DNA of 64,000 bases, taken from Pagrus major. Lineage: Eukaryota > Chordata > Actinopteri > Spariformes > Sparidae. Position 1 is the stretch's first letter, and each line of letters begins with the position of its first letter. Made by a program: the position numbers and the translations under genes. The stretch spans positions 11,613,381-11,677,380 of the forward strand of contig NC_133233.1 in NCBI RefSeq assembly GCF_040436345.1. Direction: 5' to 3'. The notes beneath the pieces are model-generated. The model was not told the DNA's origin and made no database searches. It saw nothing but the letters and a program-made list of their open reading frames with translations. This document shows, in pieces, positions 38,760 to 50,002 of this stretch.

Positions 38760-39629
38760 TAACAACATCTCTCTAATGTGATACTGTCATCAAAATACTC
38801 CCTTTGGGAATTTCACTGATTGTCAAAACACAGCAGTGACTTCCAGTACACAAAAGAGTCTGGATTTGCTGTCAACATAACACAATTTATTTTCATTCAT
38901 ATGCTTGTGTCAGCTTACCAACCTGCCAAATGGGGTCAGGTGTGTGACGAGACACAGCGGGGAGAGTGTCAATGCTTTGCAATTTTGGAGTCAGGATTGA
39001 TAACTCACCTGTCTGTTCAGACCACATTAACAGAATTTAATATGACCGCTGCAATTCAAATGCTCAATTTGATCTCTGGTTGGTGACAGAATGGGTACCC
39101 TAAAAAAGAAAGAGCAGCTTACCATCACAGCTACTACAAAGCAGAAATTAATTCACATGCTAGTTTGTGAAAAATACAATATTACAACATTCATTATTTT
39201 GTCATTTTCCTTTTTGTGCTCCTACAGTGGTTGAGTAGGCTACATAGATAAACTCTTTATTTGTCTGTTTTAAGAATGTTTATTGTTAATATTTCCAACT
39301 TTGTTTTGAGATCCCATGTTTGCACAGGGTGTTTCAAAGAAGACTGGATGCACTGTGCCATTCCGCTGTCTGACTTCCCGTCTGGCTCAATCTGTTGAGT
39401 CACTTCTTGGACACTGCTGAGACGCTCCATGGTGCAGCTGGTGGAAACACGACCATTGTCTGAAATTGCAGTGTTCAGCTCCGACGATTGATCGCGCCTG
39501 TAACGTGATGTAGACAGGCCTGGTGGAATCTGGGGGTAATGCTAAGCTAGTATTTACTTTGCATGTCAGTTTGTGACTAAAGCATCATTTGCAAGAATAT
39601 TAAGTCATGCTTGCTGTTCTGTTAGCTTT

Positions 39630-39790
39630 ATGCTAACGTGATTAGAACACAATTCTGACTATTGTTCAGGAAGTGCAATGTTTGCATGTTTAACATCTTA
39701 GTTTAGCATGTTAGCATGCTAATATTTGGTAATTAGCACCAAAAACAGGGCACAGCTGACACTGATGGGAATGTCATTAGTTTTGCAGGC
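39630..39790. repeat. Dispersed repeat family B, inverted copy
   Basis: TTTAGCATGTTAGCATGCTA, AATTAGCACCAAAAACAGG and CACAGCTGACACTGATGGG are recognisable as the inverse of the 23255-23420 copy. It is diverged and non-coding. Confidence 0.55.
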
Positions 39791-40744
39791 ATTTAGTCAA
39801 ACATTACCAAAGTCAGTATAGCTTCCTCTGTGGCAACATGAATGTCTTACATGGCAATTCATAAAAAACAAAAAAACAACCAAACAAAACACTAATATCA
39901 GATAGCTACAACTAGTCTTAGTCCAGTCACCATTATTAAGCTTGTGAAGCATAACAGGTTTGCACAATGCTAACAAACTATTCGGGCCAACACAGCCTGT
40001 TATGACACCCAACTTAATGATGTCTAATAATAAAGCTGATCTGTTTGTTTTGTACAAAGACTGAGAGAAAAAAAAAAAGAACCTTTTTGGACTGGACAGT
40101 GTTTGAGCCTTTCTATCTTCATTCAAACAAAAGGAGCAATTAGTGAGTGCCCTTTTACAGTGAATGGTTCAGAAAAATAGTGCAAATGAAACTCAAAGAA
40201 CAGCACAGAATATAAGTGTTATTAACCATTCTGACTCAAGGCTGTGAAAAGAAGTGACATCAGTTGTTATGTTAAGATAAACATTAACTGCCTCCAACTA
40301 TATTTCAAAGGCGTTTCTAATGAGGATGACATAAGAAGGCACTATGACAAAGAAGCTCCATCATTTCCTCTGCATTTTAATAATGGGACTAAAACAGAAC
40401 TGGAGATGAGTAAATGTTAGAGCTAAACAAAGACTGGCAATCTTCATGTTATTGTAGGAGATCATTTTGAGCAGAAAATGCATTTTCTATCCCTTGGAAA
40501 GTGTAAATCTCTACCTTATTTTATCAGCGCTTAACAGACTCCAAAAATAGTATAGGAAAACCTTAAATCAAGCAATGAGCAAATTAGGCCCTTAACGTTT
40601 GCCACTGCTGTTAGCATGTTTTGCTAATTAGCTTACTAGTATAGAAATTGTGCTTACTGTCTCATACTTACCTACATATTGCACCTTTAAAGGTGTAAGA
40701 ATATGTAAGAACTGGCCACCTTTCAGAGTCATACTCTAAACAAA

Positions 40745-41042
40745 TAGGGGGCAGAATTTCACTGGAGTAACTGCTAACTGCTGCTAATTGTAGCTGCCTT
40801 TAGCTAGTTAGTTCAGTTAGCTGTGCCGCTGGTGGTCCAGACTGGGAGCTCATAGTGGTAGTATGAGCAAAGAAGCGCTGGGGCTAGCTTGTTAGCATAC
40901 TAACTTCAGTAGATATGTCCACAACACAATTTGTAGATGTCTTGGACATAACATCAAAATCTCTTATTTCTTCACATTGTCTGTAATTTTGGGTTAACTT
41001 TTGAACGTTTGAGACTAAAATCCTGACATATTGCACCTTTAT
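40745..41042. repeat. Dispersed repeat family A, copy 3 (inverted)
   Basis: It contains GCGCTGGGGCTAGCTTGTTAG, then ACTAACTTCAGTAGATATG and CACAACACAATTTG, and ends ACATATTGCACCTTTA. This is the inverse order of copies 1 and 2. Confidence 0.55.
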
Positions 41043-43866
41043 GTTGTTCAATGAGACATGTAAATATCCTCCAAGACACATAGTAAACTGTATTTTGTAA
41101 AATTGCTAAAAATATGACTATGATATGATATTTTAAATCTATAAACACTTGCAGTGTTTCCTTACAGTTTGTCAGTCTCCATTCATAATCATTTATAAGA
41201 TGGACTGAACCCAGCTTCAGGCGGTTTAGAAGATTTATAGATGTTAAGAAAAGGACAAAGAGTCAGAGAAGAGGAATTAAGGATGACAGAGGGGCCTTGC
41301 ACAGCTAGCAGCATTGTCGGCTTGTCAAAACTCTACACATCACACTTCTCTGTGCATAACAGAGACTACTGCACTCACCCTACTGAGAGATTATTATAGT
41401 CTTCACTGTGGATGACTTGACTTCATTTTACTCCTCGTCAAACAGAAAGATAAAAGCTGAAGATAATTCCAGTCCAATTAAAGAGAACAAACTTACACCG
41501 AGATAAAAAGGCTGAGAAGGAAAACTAACACTTCCTTGAAATAATATTGATCCAAAACTGAAAATGTTTGTCAGTGATGTGCTTTTTTACTTGTTTCTCA
41601 ATCAATATAACAGCATTTTTTAAGTGTGCTTTAGTTTATGTTTGGTTGAATGCATACAATCAAAATCTACTTCTTTCAGTCTGAAACTGGGTACCTTAAT
41701 GTACTGTAATGTCTTACCTAACCAAAGCCATTGTAGGTTCTCAGAACCTATCTGGCTGAACACCCTTGGGTACATCTTGGATCATTTGTCACAGCGGGAT
41801 TCATAAATCCTGCTCTGCTGGGGGATAATGGTTGAATAATGCAAGCTGTGTTGAGAAAAATGTTACAGGCGGTGTACAGGAGGATGAATGGTTATTGGAA
41901 AACTGATGGAGAAAGGTTGGTTGGATGGCAGCCCTTATGTAATCGCACCACTGCTTCCCCTGCTGCTCACACTTTCTTTGCTCTCATTTTTCCTTCCACA
42001 ATTTACCCTTGCAACATACTTCCTCAGAACTTTATTTCCTATTGCCTGCCTCACATTTTTCTCTTTTTTTCCACGTTTGTTTTCATCTTTTGCCTCACCT
42101 GGTAACTTTCTGTGAGGCACAAAACAGCTTGCAACACGTCGGCAAGGACGAGGTTTCAGTGCATGTTCTAATTCTCTATAATCCATCTTCTCTTAGATGT
42201 ACAATGTGTAACTTCTGTCGCTAGGGCGGATTAAATCATGGGTCTTTATCTTCACTCCTGTTTATCAACCTGACTGCAGCAGTGATCCTATTTTTGGGTG
42301 TTTATGTTGTGTAATGTTAACTGCTGACTGTAGCTGAAGGGGAATTGTACATTAATTCATGAACAACATGACAAAGAGGAGAAGGAAAAAGCAGAGAGAG
42401 GACCGGAGTCGCCTGTGAGTACTGAATTCACCCTCAGTGTGTGCTGTTGCTCGCTATTGTTAGCTTACAGCTAGTTTACATGAAAGCAAGCTGGCTGTTT
42501 GGAGCAGATAAACACTGCATCGGTAACGCAAATACTCGCTAATCCTCCTGCAATCAAAATAACATCTGCCTGATGTGACTCAGGCACAAATGCTCACAGA
42601 TGAGGTAAAGTTTTATTAGCCTTTAGTCTTGACTTCCCTTTCCAGCAAGTGGCGACAGGTGACTGCATGAAACGCACTGTTACCTTGAGTAAACGTGGAT
42701 TTCTCTGGGTTTGAACATCGTTGAAAACATTTGGGGGAATGAAAGTACACAACTCAACGAAATATAAAACAGTTGTTTTTTTATACATTTTAATGCAGAG
42801 TTCCTACATATTATATCTATAACAAATCAAATACTGCATCCAAGACACAAACTGGTACCTGTGTTGCAGAAGTTTGTCATTCCTTTGTGGATTAAACTAC
42901 TTCGGAAATGGCAGAACACAACTACGCAACATCGATACACTCAATTTTGTCAAACTGTGCTCTTTATTGTCTATGAAATATACCTTATCATCAACCAGAC
43001 TGCCTCTGCAGGGGGAAACAAATACATGCATTTCTATCCATCATGCATTGCTAACGTGGGTAAACAGTTTTCATGATTGTCGGCTGAAAACATTGATGGT
43101 AATCAACCTGAATGGTGTCGCATTCTGCCGCTCAGTCCCTCCATGCAGGCACATTCCCACTTCCTCAAACCCATTCATTGCCATTCAGACTTTTCTCCTT
43201 TCATCTGAGATCCTGCCTCTCCCATCTGCCCTGCAATCACCTCAGTCCCCTCACCTGAGCTCCCCCACTCATCCACCCACCTGCAACTCAATGCCTCATC
43301 AGCCTCTCACTGCATATACCGGCTCAGATCCATTGTTCCTCTCCTTGATTGTTAAAGTTGCCTTGTCACCCATGCCATTCTGTTGTGTGGAGCCCTGACC
43401 CTGCATCCCGATTCCTGATTCTTGTTACCTGCCAGCTTTAAACCTTAGCCTGATCTCTTGGGACTTTGGATTTTCTGCCTGCGCTGCTTGATTTGTTTGC
43501 CTGTTCAGGCTGCCTTTCTGGCTCTGACCCGCTCTGACTATTCCTTAAACCTTTGGACCTCTTTTTTGATCTGAACTGTATAGGTCTGCACAGCTTTCTG
43601 CATTTGGGTTTTTTCTCTGCTTCCCTGCTCACACCAGCTGTGACAAATTGTTTCAATGCCCTAAAAATAACTTCAACTTTGAGGGCAACTGATTTTTCAG
43701 GCCAAGAGCAAAACACAATACAAAAAGTTCAAAAGACATCAAGCACAGCACTAGACAGCACAAAAGGACAATACAAAAAATTGAAAAAGACAGTCACTAG
43801 ACTGTGCAGAGGACAATGCAAGGTTGAACAGACATTGTCAAACACATTTCAAAAGTCGATTGTAGT

Positions 43867-43920
43867 CTAGGGCAGTGGTTCCCAAACTTTTTTTTGCAAG
43901 GCCCACCTTTTGTAGATAAC
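43867..43920. repeat. Possible hAT (Charlie-like) terminal fragment
   Basis: GGCAGTGGTTCCCAAACTTT followed by GCAAGGCCCACC is the typical terminal sequence of a widespread hAT group. No inverted partner or target duplication was found nearby, so this is a fragment. Confidence 0.45.
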
Positions 43921-44554
43921 AATATTTTCAGCGTAACATCATTCACTGCTTTTAAGATGTTTTCTGAAAAATGCCTCTCTGCACAAAAACAGCAATTTTA
44001 CCAGCTCCCTGAGAAAACAAGAAAGAAAAGAAAAGCAAAACTGAACTTGCAAGACAAACAAGATCACAGTTTATGCTCGACTTTTTCTTTGCGGGAGAAA
44101 TTTAGCGGTTAATATGGCATGTTTTAAATAACCATAGTCTATATTTAAAGGGCAATAAAACACAACACACACAGTTGTGATCTGCTATGATTTGTCCAAC
44201 CTGCCCTCTTACAAATGTTGCAGAAAATTACATATATTCCTTCCACATTTCCGAGCCCCGACGGTGTGTGTGGTGCGTCTGTGGAGCGAGGCCGTGTGGC
44301 CATGTTGCCTTGGGCCAAGTGTGACATTGACGAGTGGTGTGACTCTGTGACCTGCGCTGAAAGTTTGGGAATGTTTGAACTTTTATGTTCATCCAAAACT
44401 GCTAGATTTGATGTCTGGTTCTTAATTAAATGTTAATATGTAAATTATTTCTTAGGTAATTTAAATGCATAGATTTACACTGCAGTTGGAAAGTTTTTTG
44501 CCAGAGGGCCATGCCCCCACCATATGTTGCAAGGATGGCTGTTTTTCGTTTCTT

Positions 44555-44589
44555 GAGGAGGAGGAGGAGGAGGAGGAGGAGGAGGAGGA
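44555..44589. repeat. (GAG)n trinucleotide repeat
   Basis: An uninterrupted run of 35 bases. It creates long Glu or Pro runs in chance open frames on either strand. Confidence 0.95.
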
Positions 44590-46129
44590 AATTGATGCTT
44601 TTTTGTGGTCTTGCTGGCCTCTGCTGCAGGATGTGTTGCACCATCACTTTTTTCTGTTAACCCGGCCCAGGGACGTCTGCTTCCCCTGTAACATCTTGGA
44701 CTTGTATTAACTGCTGTCAAGCCAAAGTGAGGGGCTGTTGCTGGGGTATGCTGCTTTTAAATCCCTAGCCACATATATTCTCTTATTTCTTGGAAAAATG
44801 TTACTTTGGAGTCCTGTCAGTCCATGTGCAGAATCATGCCTCATTCATTTAGCTTTGGATGACAGCGTTACATTCATGTGTGCAGTTTGTAATGTGATGT
44901 GATAAATGAGACCTTCACTGTCTCTCTGGGTGGACTACAAGCCTGTGGACGATTTGTTGAAGTTTTGTTTTTTTTTATTAAGTGACACAAGACATAAAAA
45001 TTGAGACAAGACATGACACAACAAGGCAGATTAAGAGACATGACAAGCATGTTATGTGAGAACAAACAAACACTGAGGACAGAGAGGGGTGAAATCGAAG
45101 AAAAGTATAATATATAATTGTAAATCCAACAAGGTACAATAATCCAACAAGGTACAAGGTAATACATAAATATGTAATAATAATAATAATTGAAAGAGAG
45201 AGATGTGGCTTTATGCACGTTCTCAAAGACCTTATCTCATTGTCTCTCTCCGCTACCCTAACAGAGCTCTACAGTAGCTAACGGTGGTGTAGAAATGGAG
45301 TCTGCTAACATTATGACCGGCTTCCAACACAACACAGAAGTTCCACAGAGCCCGGTCCAACAGTTTATGTTTCCTGAAGACAAGTCAAAATACATTTAAA
45401 AAATGTAAAACATGTTTAATTAAGGTTAAATTAGCTGCAGAATAACACTCACGCACACATTCAGCTATGCGTATCACTTCCATGACATGCGTGTGTTCGG
45501 TCACGCGCATCGCGGGGTCATCCAAAAGCCGGCAGGTGCATAAGCAGAGGTAAACTTTAACTCATTAGTTTTTACCTCCTTCCACACACACATACACACG
45601 ATGCCTTTAACAGCAGGAGGTGAGGGTCACGGTCGATGCCAGTATAAACTAAGGCTCATTACTGTACCTTCCCATCAGCACACGTCTGACTGGAGATGAA
45701 TGAAAAAGGTCGGTCCACTGCGAGGAAGCCATTTACAGTTATACACAGGTCAGCGGGTTTCTGACCTCGTCCGTCTGTGCCACCGCATGGAGAGCTGTGA
45801 CGGGACAAGGCGCTGTGGTGATGAAGCTATCAAAGCGGGTCAGGACTTTTGGAAGAATTCTGTGTTTGGCTTTGCGTGACGCTTTCTTTAGGCTTGTGAC
45901 AATAGAGAGTAACAAAGAAGAAGCAGAAAGCTGTCAGCAGTGGAGCAATGCAGAAGACTAAAAGAGGTGCACTGGTCGGCCATTTTTTTCAATCAAAATC
46001 TATATGGGAAATGATTTGTTAGAGTTTCCCATGTGAATGCATTTAGCATCTAGTGGTATTTTAAGTAAATAGGTGTGAAAATATCTCCTTTCTTCAGATT
46101 TTGTGATTTTATTTTGTTACCTTATTAGA

Positions 46130-46345
46130 CTAAGCCGTGTATTAGCTGCTTGTACAGCTCCCAGGTGAAACTACAATGGCTGTCAGACTATCACCTCTTG
46201 CAGTACTATGTGGTATTAGAGACAGGATGGGCTGGGGCGAGCTGTTTCGCATGCTCACTTCAGTAGACATCTCTGCAACACGGTTGTTTCCTCACACTGT
46301 TGATGATGTAATGTATTCTGGCCATATCTTACATATTGCCCCTTT
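46130..46345. repeat. Dispersed repeat family A, copy 4 (inverted, diverged)
   Basis: TCACTTCAGTAGACATCTCTG, GCAACACGGTTG and TTACATATTGCCCCTTTAAA mark a diverged inverted relative of the copy at 40745-41042. Confidence 0.5.
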
Positions 46346-46514
46346 AAAGGATTTTTTAAAAGAACCAAGGAGGAAGCTGGTCAGGTCAGAGATTGTATTG
46401 AAATGATATCGTGCCTTCTTTACCTCCTTTAAGGACAAGAAAAGGCCGTTTGACAGAATGGCACTGACCTGCTCTGAGGGCTCACTGGGCTCTGATGGCA
46501 TTTGATCCTCCCCC

Positions 46515-46543
46515 AGACACACACACACACAGACACACACACA
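46515..46543. repeat. (CA)n microsatellite, interrupted
   Basis: A CA run with one GA interruption. Confidence 0.9.
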
Positions 46544-49214
46544 TTGCATTGGCTGAGGCTGCAGGTGGATATGTAATTGCATAATAAAAAATGGAGGCCC
46601 ACACAGACGCAGGCTCGCTGCCATTTGAGGTGAGGTGTTCAGACGGAGCAGTCGGGGAGATAAGGCGATGAGTCAGACAAAGAGGCCGTACACAGGAGGT
46701 TAGAAAAGTCTTTGACTTGCTATTTGCACCTGTCTGCTATCTACATTCTTCAGATTTCTGCCTCTCTCTCTGTGTATCCACCACATCCAACCAGGCAGCA
46801 AAAAGCACGGAAAGAAATACACTGATAACAAACTCAGCCTGTCACGTCGACCGCGTTATGATGGAGAACAGCAATTTGAGTCGGCGCATAAATGTGAGAA
46901 TTAGCATTTCAAACTCAAAGGCTTTTCTGTCTCCTCAAGGCCTCCATTACTCTTCTCTGTATTGAAATAAACAAACCCACAGATTTACACTGTAGAGATG
47001 GATGTCTCTCATAACGTACAGCGCAGACACAACGATGACAAATATAACAGCATCACCACAATCCGCACGTCTACAACGACATCCATTAAGCAGCATCTGT
47101 AATCTATTTCTTCCACTAAAGCTACAGTGTGTTGAAGTAATCAGGGGACATGTAAGGCTGTCAGGGAGCAGCGGAGCGTCACGTCACTTGTCACAAGAAA
47201 ACTTTTTTTTTTTTACCGCATAGATGCAAACACAGACACAAGCTCAACGTCTGGTCCTTCAGCGAGAAGCAGCGAGCAGTAAATTGCTGTCGTTTGTTTT
47301 GTTTTTTCCCCGTAGAGCGCCGCGAGCTGTGAGGTTGTCCAGAGGGAGAAAATTAAATTAGCACAAGAGTTTTCACATCAGAGCAAAGGAACAGACAGCT
47401 GTTTGGATATATTCTTTTTTTTACCATAATGTTTAGATTTAAATTGGTTGGTCACTGTTTTGTTCCTGTGTGATGATTTGACATTTTTGAATATAGTCAA
47501 TATTTTGGATAAAGTACTACCTTAAAATACGTACTGGTACTTTATTGGTGGGTGATATATTAGCTATCAGTCTTTTGAAGATTGATCTAGCCTCAACTGG
47601 ATCGATACAAAGGCATTTGATTTAGTTTCTCTCTTCTACATTGTACCCAGACATTTGTATTTCGCTGTTTTCCTGTTCCAGGTGTGCACCCCGACCACTA
47701 GTTTAATCCGACATACGGCGGTGATGGCTGAACCAAAGAGGAGCATCATTTGTCGCTCTTACAGCGCTAAATGAACTGTGATGTATGTATAATGCCCGTC
47801 ACTATTGTGGTAACGCCACATATTTGTTTAACCACGCAAAAAAAATACAAGAAAAAGAAAAAGAGAGCTGCAGCAAAGAAGGGAGGAGGAGGACGAGGAG
47901 GGAAATGCCTCATCAGTGCCCAGACCCCCCAGACAGTCTTTTCAGAGGCAGGAAATACCCAGGCCAATATCTTAGTCGAGCTCATTTAGTACGGCATACT
48001 ATATTCAGACATCCAAATAATATATTCAGCCCATTGGGCCTTGTTATCTAAATGAATTACAGTATGTTAATGAAACTGAGAAAAAAATAATATACCTTAA
48101 ACCTGAACTTACATGTAGTCTATCATAGGCTATAGACCTAATTATTTAGCTATTTCACCTAGGGGATTCCCCAAGAGGCTTTACAGGATGCAAGCAGAAT
48201 CCAATGTGACGCCTGGTGTTTATTCTGCCAGAAGGTCTGGCTCTGCACCCGACACTCTCCTCCAGAGCTGGCCTGCTCAGATCAGCTGAGCAGCAACTCT
48301 TATTTATTGTACAGTCCACATTCTTCGGGCATGGAAGTGTAAGTGTGATTTCTCCCACGTTTTCAAAGCTTTGTCCTGTACTTAAAAAAATGATGACGAT
48401 CATCATCATGAATCATTTGTGAATGATTGGTCTCAGGCCACACTAATGATAATTATATATAGTTTATGACATGATTACATGACAGAACATTAAAGAATTT
48501 CTCAGTCATACTTTGGACGCCCAAACTGCATCACTGCTCTCCAGTGTTTAATCATCATTTTTAAACATACACATAACTACTCACACATTAATAGCTAGAT
48601 TTATAAAGGAAAAGCTTTCTAGCCAAGCTTCAGCTACTGTTTTGTTTCCCAGCATTAACGATAATGAACACCATTAATCATAATGAGTACTCCATATTAT
48701 AGTCATTCACATTTTAACATTGTAATTTCCTGAGGGTTATTAGGAGATTTAATTAAATAACAATTAATATTACAGCAATATTGGCACTGATACCCCATTG
48801 TCCCAACTTTTTCTCTCTTGTTACACACTAACTAATACTCCTTTACCTTTAAGTTAAGGTAAAAAAAAAAAAAAAGCCACACATATGTTACAGGCCTCAC
48901 AATGAGTCACCTGGTCTCAGAAGATAATTTGCCCTGTTTTCACAGGAAAAGAAGAGACAGAAGTCATTCCGTGCGTTTCTTCATGGCAGGCTGGTAGCTG
49001 TCTTTTATTTTACAGCATATTACTATTATTTTCTTTACATTCTCAGTTCTTCACTGACTTATTTCATTAACTAAACATATTCCACAAATCAATAAACTCA
49101 ATCACATTCCCAACACGGGATGAAACAAAAGATGTTTGTGTACTCAGTTACTTTTCCACTGTTTTTAACCAAAAGAATCATGTTTTACTTGTGTTTTTAA
49201 CACTTGGAATGTCC

Positions 49215-49223
49215 CTTTTTATA
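49215..49223 (-). promoter_or_regulatory. TATA box of the LTR promoter (left copy)
   Basis: TATAAAAAG on the minus strand, in a GAGTCTATAAAAAGGG context. The functional copy for the element is the one in the 5' LTR at 56859-56867. Confidence 0.6.
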
Positions 49224-49456
49224 GACTCTACTACACTACTGCCCGTATGAACACATCTACACACATAAACACAATAATAGCAACGTGTAGGTATACTCTT
49301 TTAACCTGACTCAGTAATTAGCATGAACATTCACTCAAAAACACATAAATTCACCTTCACAGAACTCATATTACACTTCAAATATACAGTCACTCACAAA
49401 AGAAAATGAAAATAAATGCCCAGGAGCCATAGCAAAGCTAGCGAAAACTTCGTCGG

Positions 49457-49468
49457 ACCGCCATTTTG
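49457..49468 (-). promoter_or_regulatory. YY1-like motif in the LTR U3 region
   Basis: CAAAATGGCGGT on the minus strand (ACCGCCATTTTG on plus) contains the AAATGGCGG core bound by YY1. It lies about 235 bases upstream of the LTR TATA box and also occurs in the other LTR at 57101-57112. Function is inferred from the motif only. Confidence 0.4.
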
Positions 49469-49884
49469 TGTTGTTGTTTTCTATGAGGAAAGCGAAACTA
49501 CTTTTCTTTTACGCTTTTCACTACTTACATCATGATTTCTACGTCTAAAACTTCACTTATACATTCAACAGGTGTTTAACAGTCCTTATATCTGGGTTGT
49601 GGTTGTGTAACACACTTTACTGACCTGTTTTCACAGGAAAAGAAGAGACAGAAGTCATTCCGTGCGTTTCTTCATGGCAGGCTGGTAGCTGTCTGAGGAA
49701 GTCAGTCTGACGCAGCGTACCACAAGCGCTCACACGCAGGGATACTCCCTCTTGTGGTGGAATTAGTGACCTACACTCTGACACTCTTAGAAAACTCATA
49801 AAGTTGGCTCATCTCTTCATACAAACAACACATAAAATATAATAATTTCAAAATTTGTGACCATACACATTTGTAGGCGTCACA

Positions 49885-49895
49885 TACTCCCCAAC
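49885..49895 (-). promoter_or_regulatory. Polypurine tract
   Basis: GTTGGGGAGTA on the minus strand directly abuts the 3' LTR (TGTGACGCC...), as expected for the plus-strand DNA primer. Confidence 0.7.
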
Positions 49896-50002
49896 AAAAA
49901 AATAAAATGGCTCCTGACATTTTACCTCTTTTACCATTTAACTCATTTACAAAATATCACTTCTTATAATCAAAACTTAAAGTGTTGCTCTTTAACAACC
50001 TC

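Larger units (their letters stand above)
38763..48881. other. Long non-coding stretch with repeats, no gene supported
   Basis: About 10 kb holding repeat families A and B, a hAT end fragment and microsatellites (listed separately). A T/C-rich stretch at about 43240-43560 resembles a retroelement 3' tail. The longest frame (42874-43398, plus) overlaps this low-complexity repeat DNA and is not credible as a gene. Confidence 0.4.
48886..49884 (-). repeat. 3' LTR (left)
   Basis: 999 bases with TG...CA ends. On the minus strand it has a TATA box (TATAAAAAG at 49223-49215) and an AATAAA signal at 49009-49004. The TATA box puts the likely transcription start near 49190, giving an R region of roughly 200 bases. 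A 71-base direct repeat occurs twice, at 48933-49003 and 49624-49694. Confidence 0.96.

Noticed and set aside
42874..43398. 174-codon plus-strand open frame, the longest outside the retrotransposon
   Set aside because: Its second half is pyrimidine-rich DNA continuous with a repeat-like tail (43240-43560). It has no domain, no splice links and a Pro/Ser/His-biased composition.
44465..44720. Frames with long poly-Glu or poly-Pro runs on either strand
   Set aside because: The runs come from the (GAG)n microsatellite at 44555-44589.
49617..49799. 60-codon minus-strand frame inside each LTR
   Set aside because: It is identical in both LTRs only because the LTRs are identical. It overlaps the U3 region and the 71-base repeat and has no recognisable motif.
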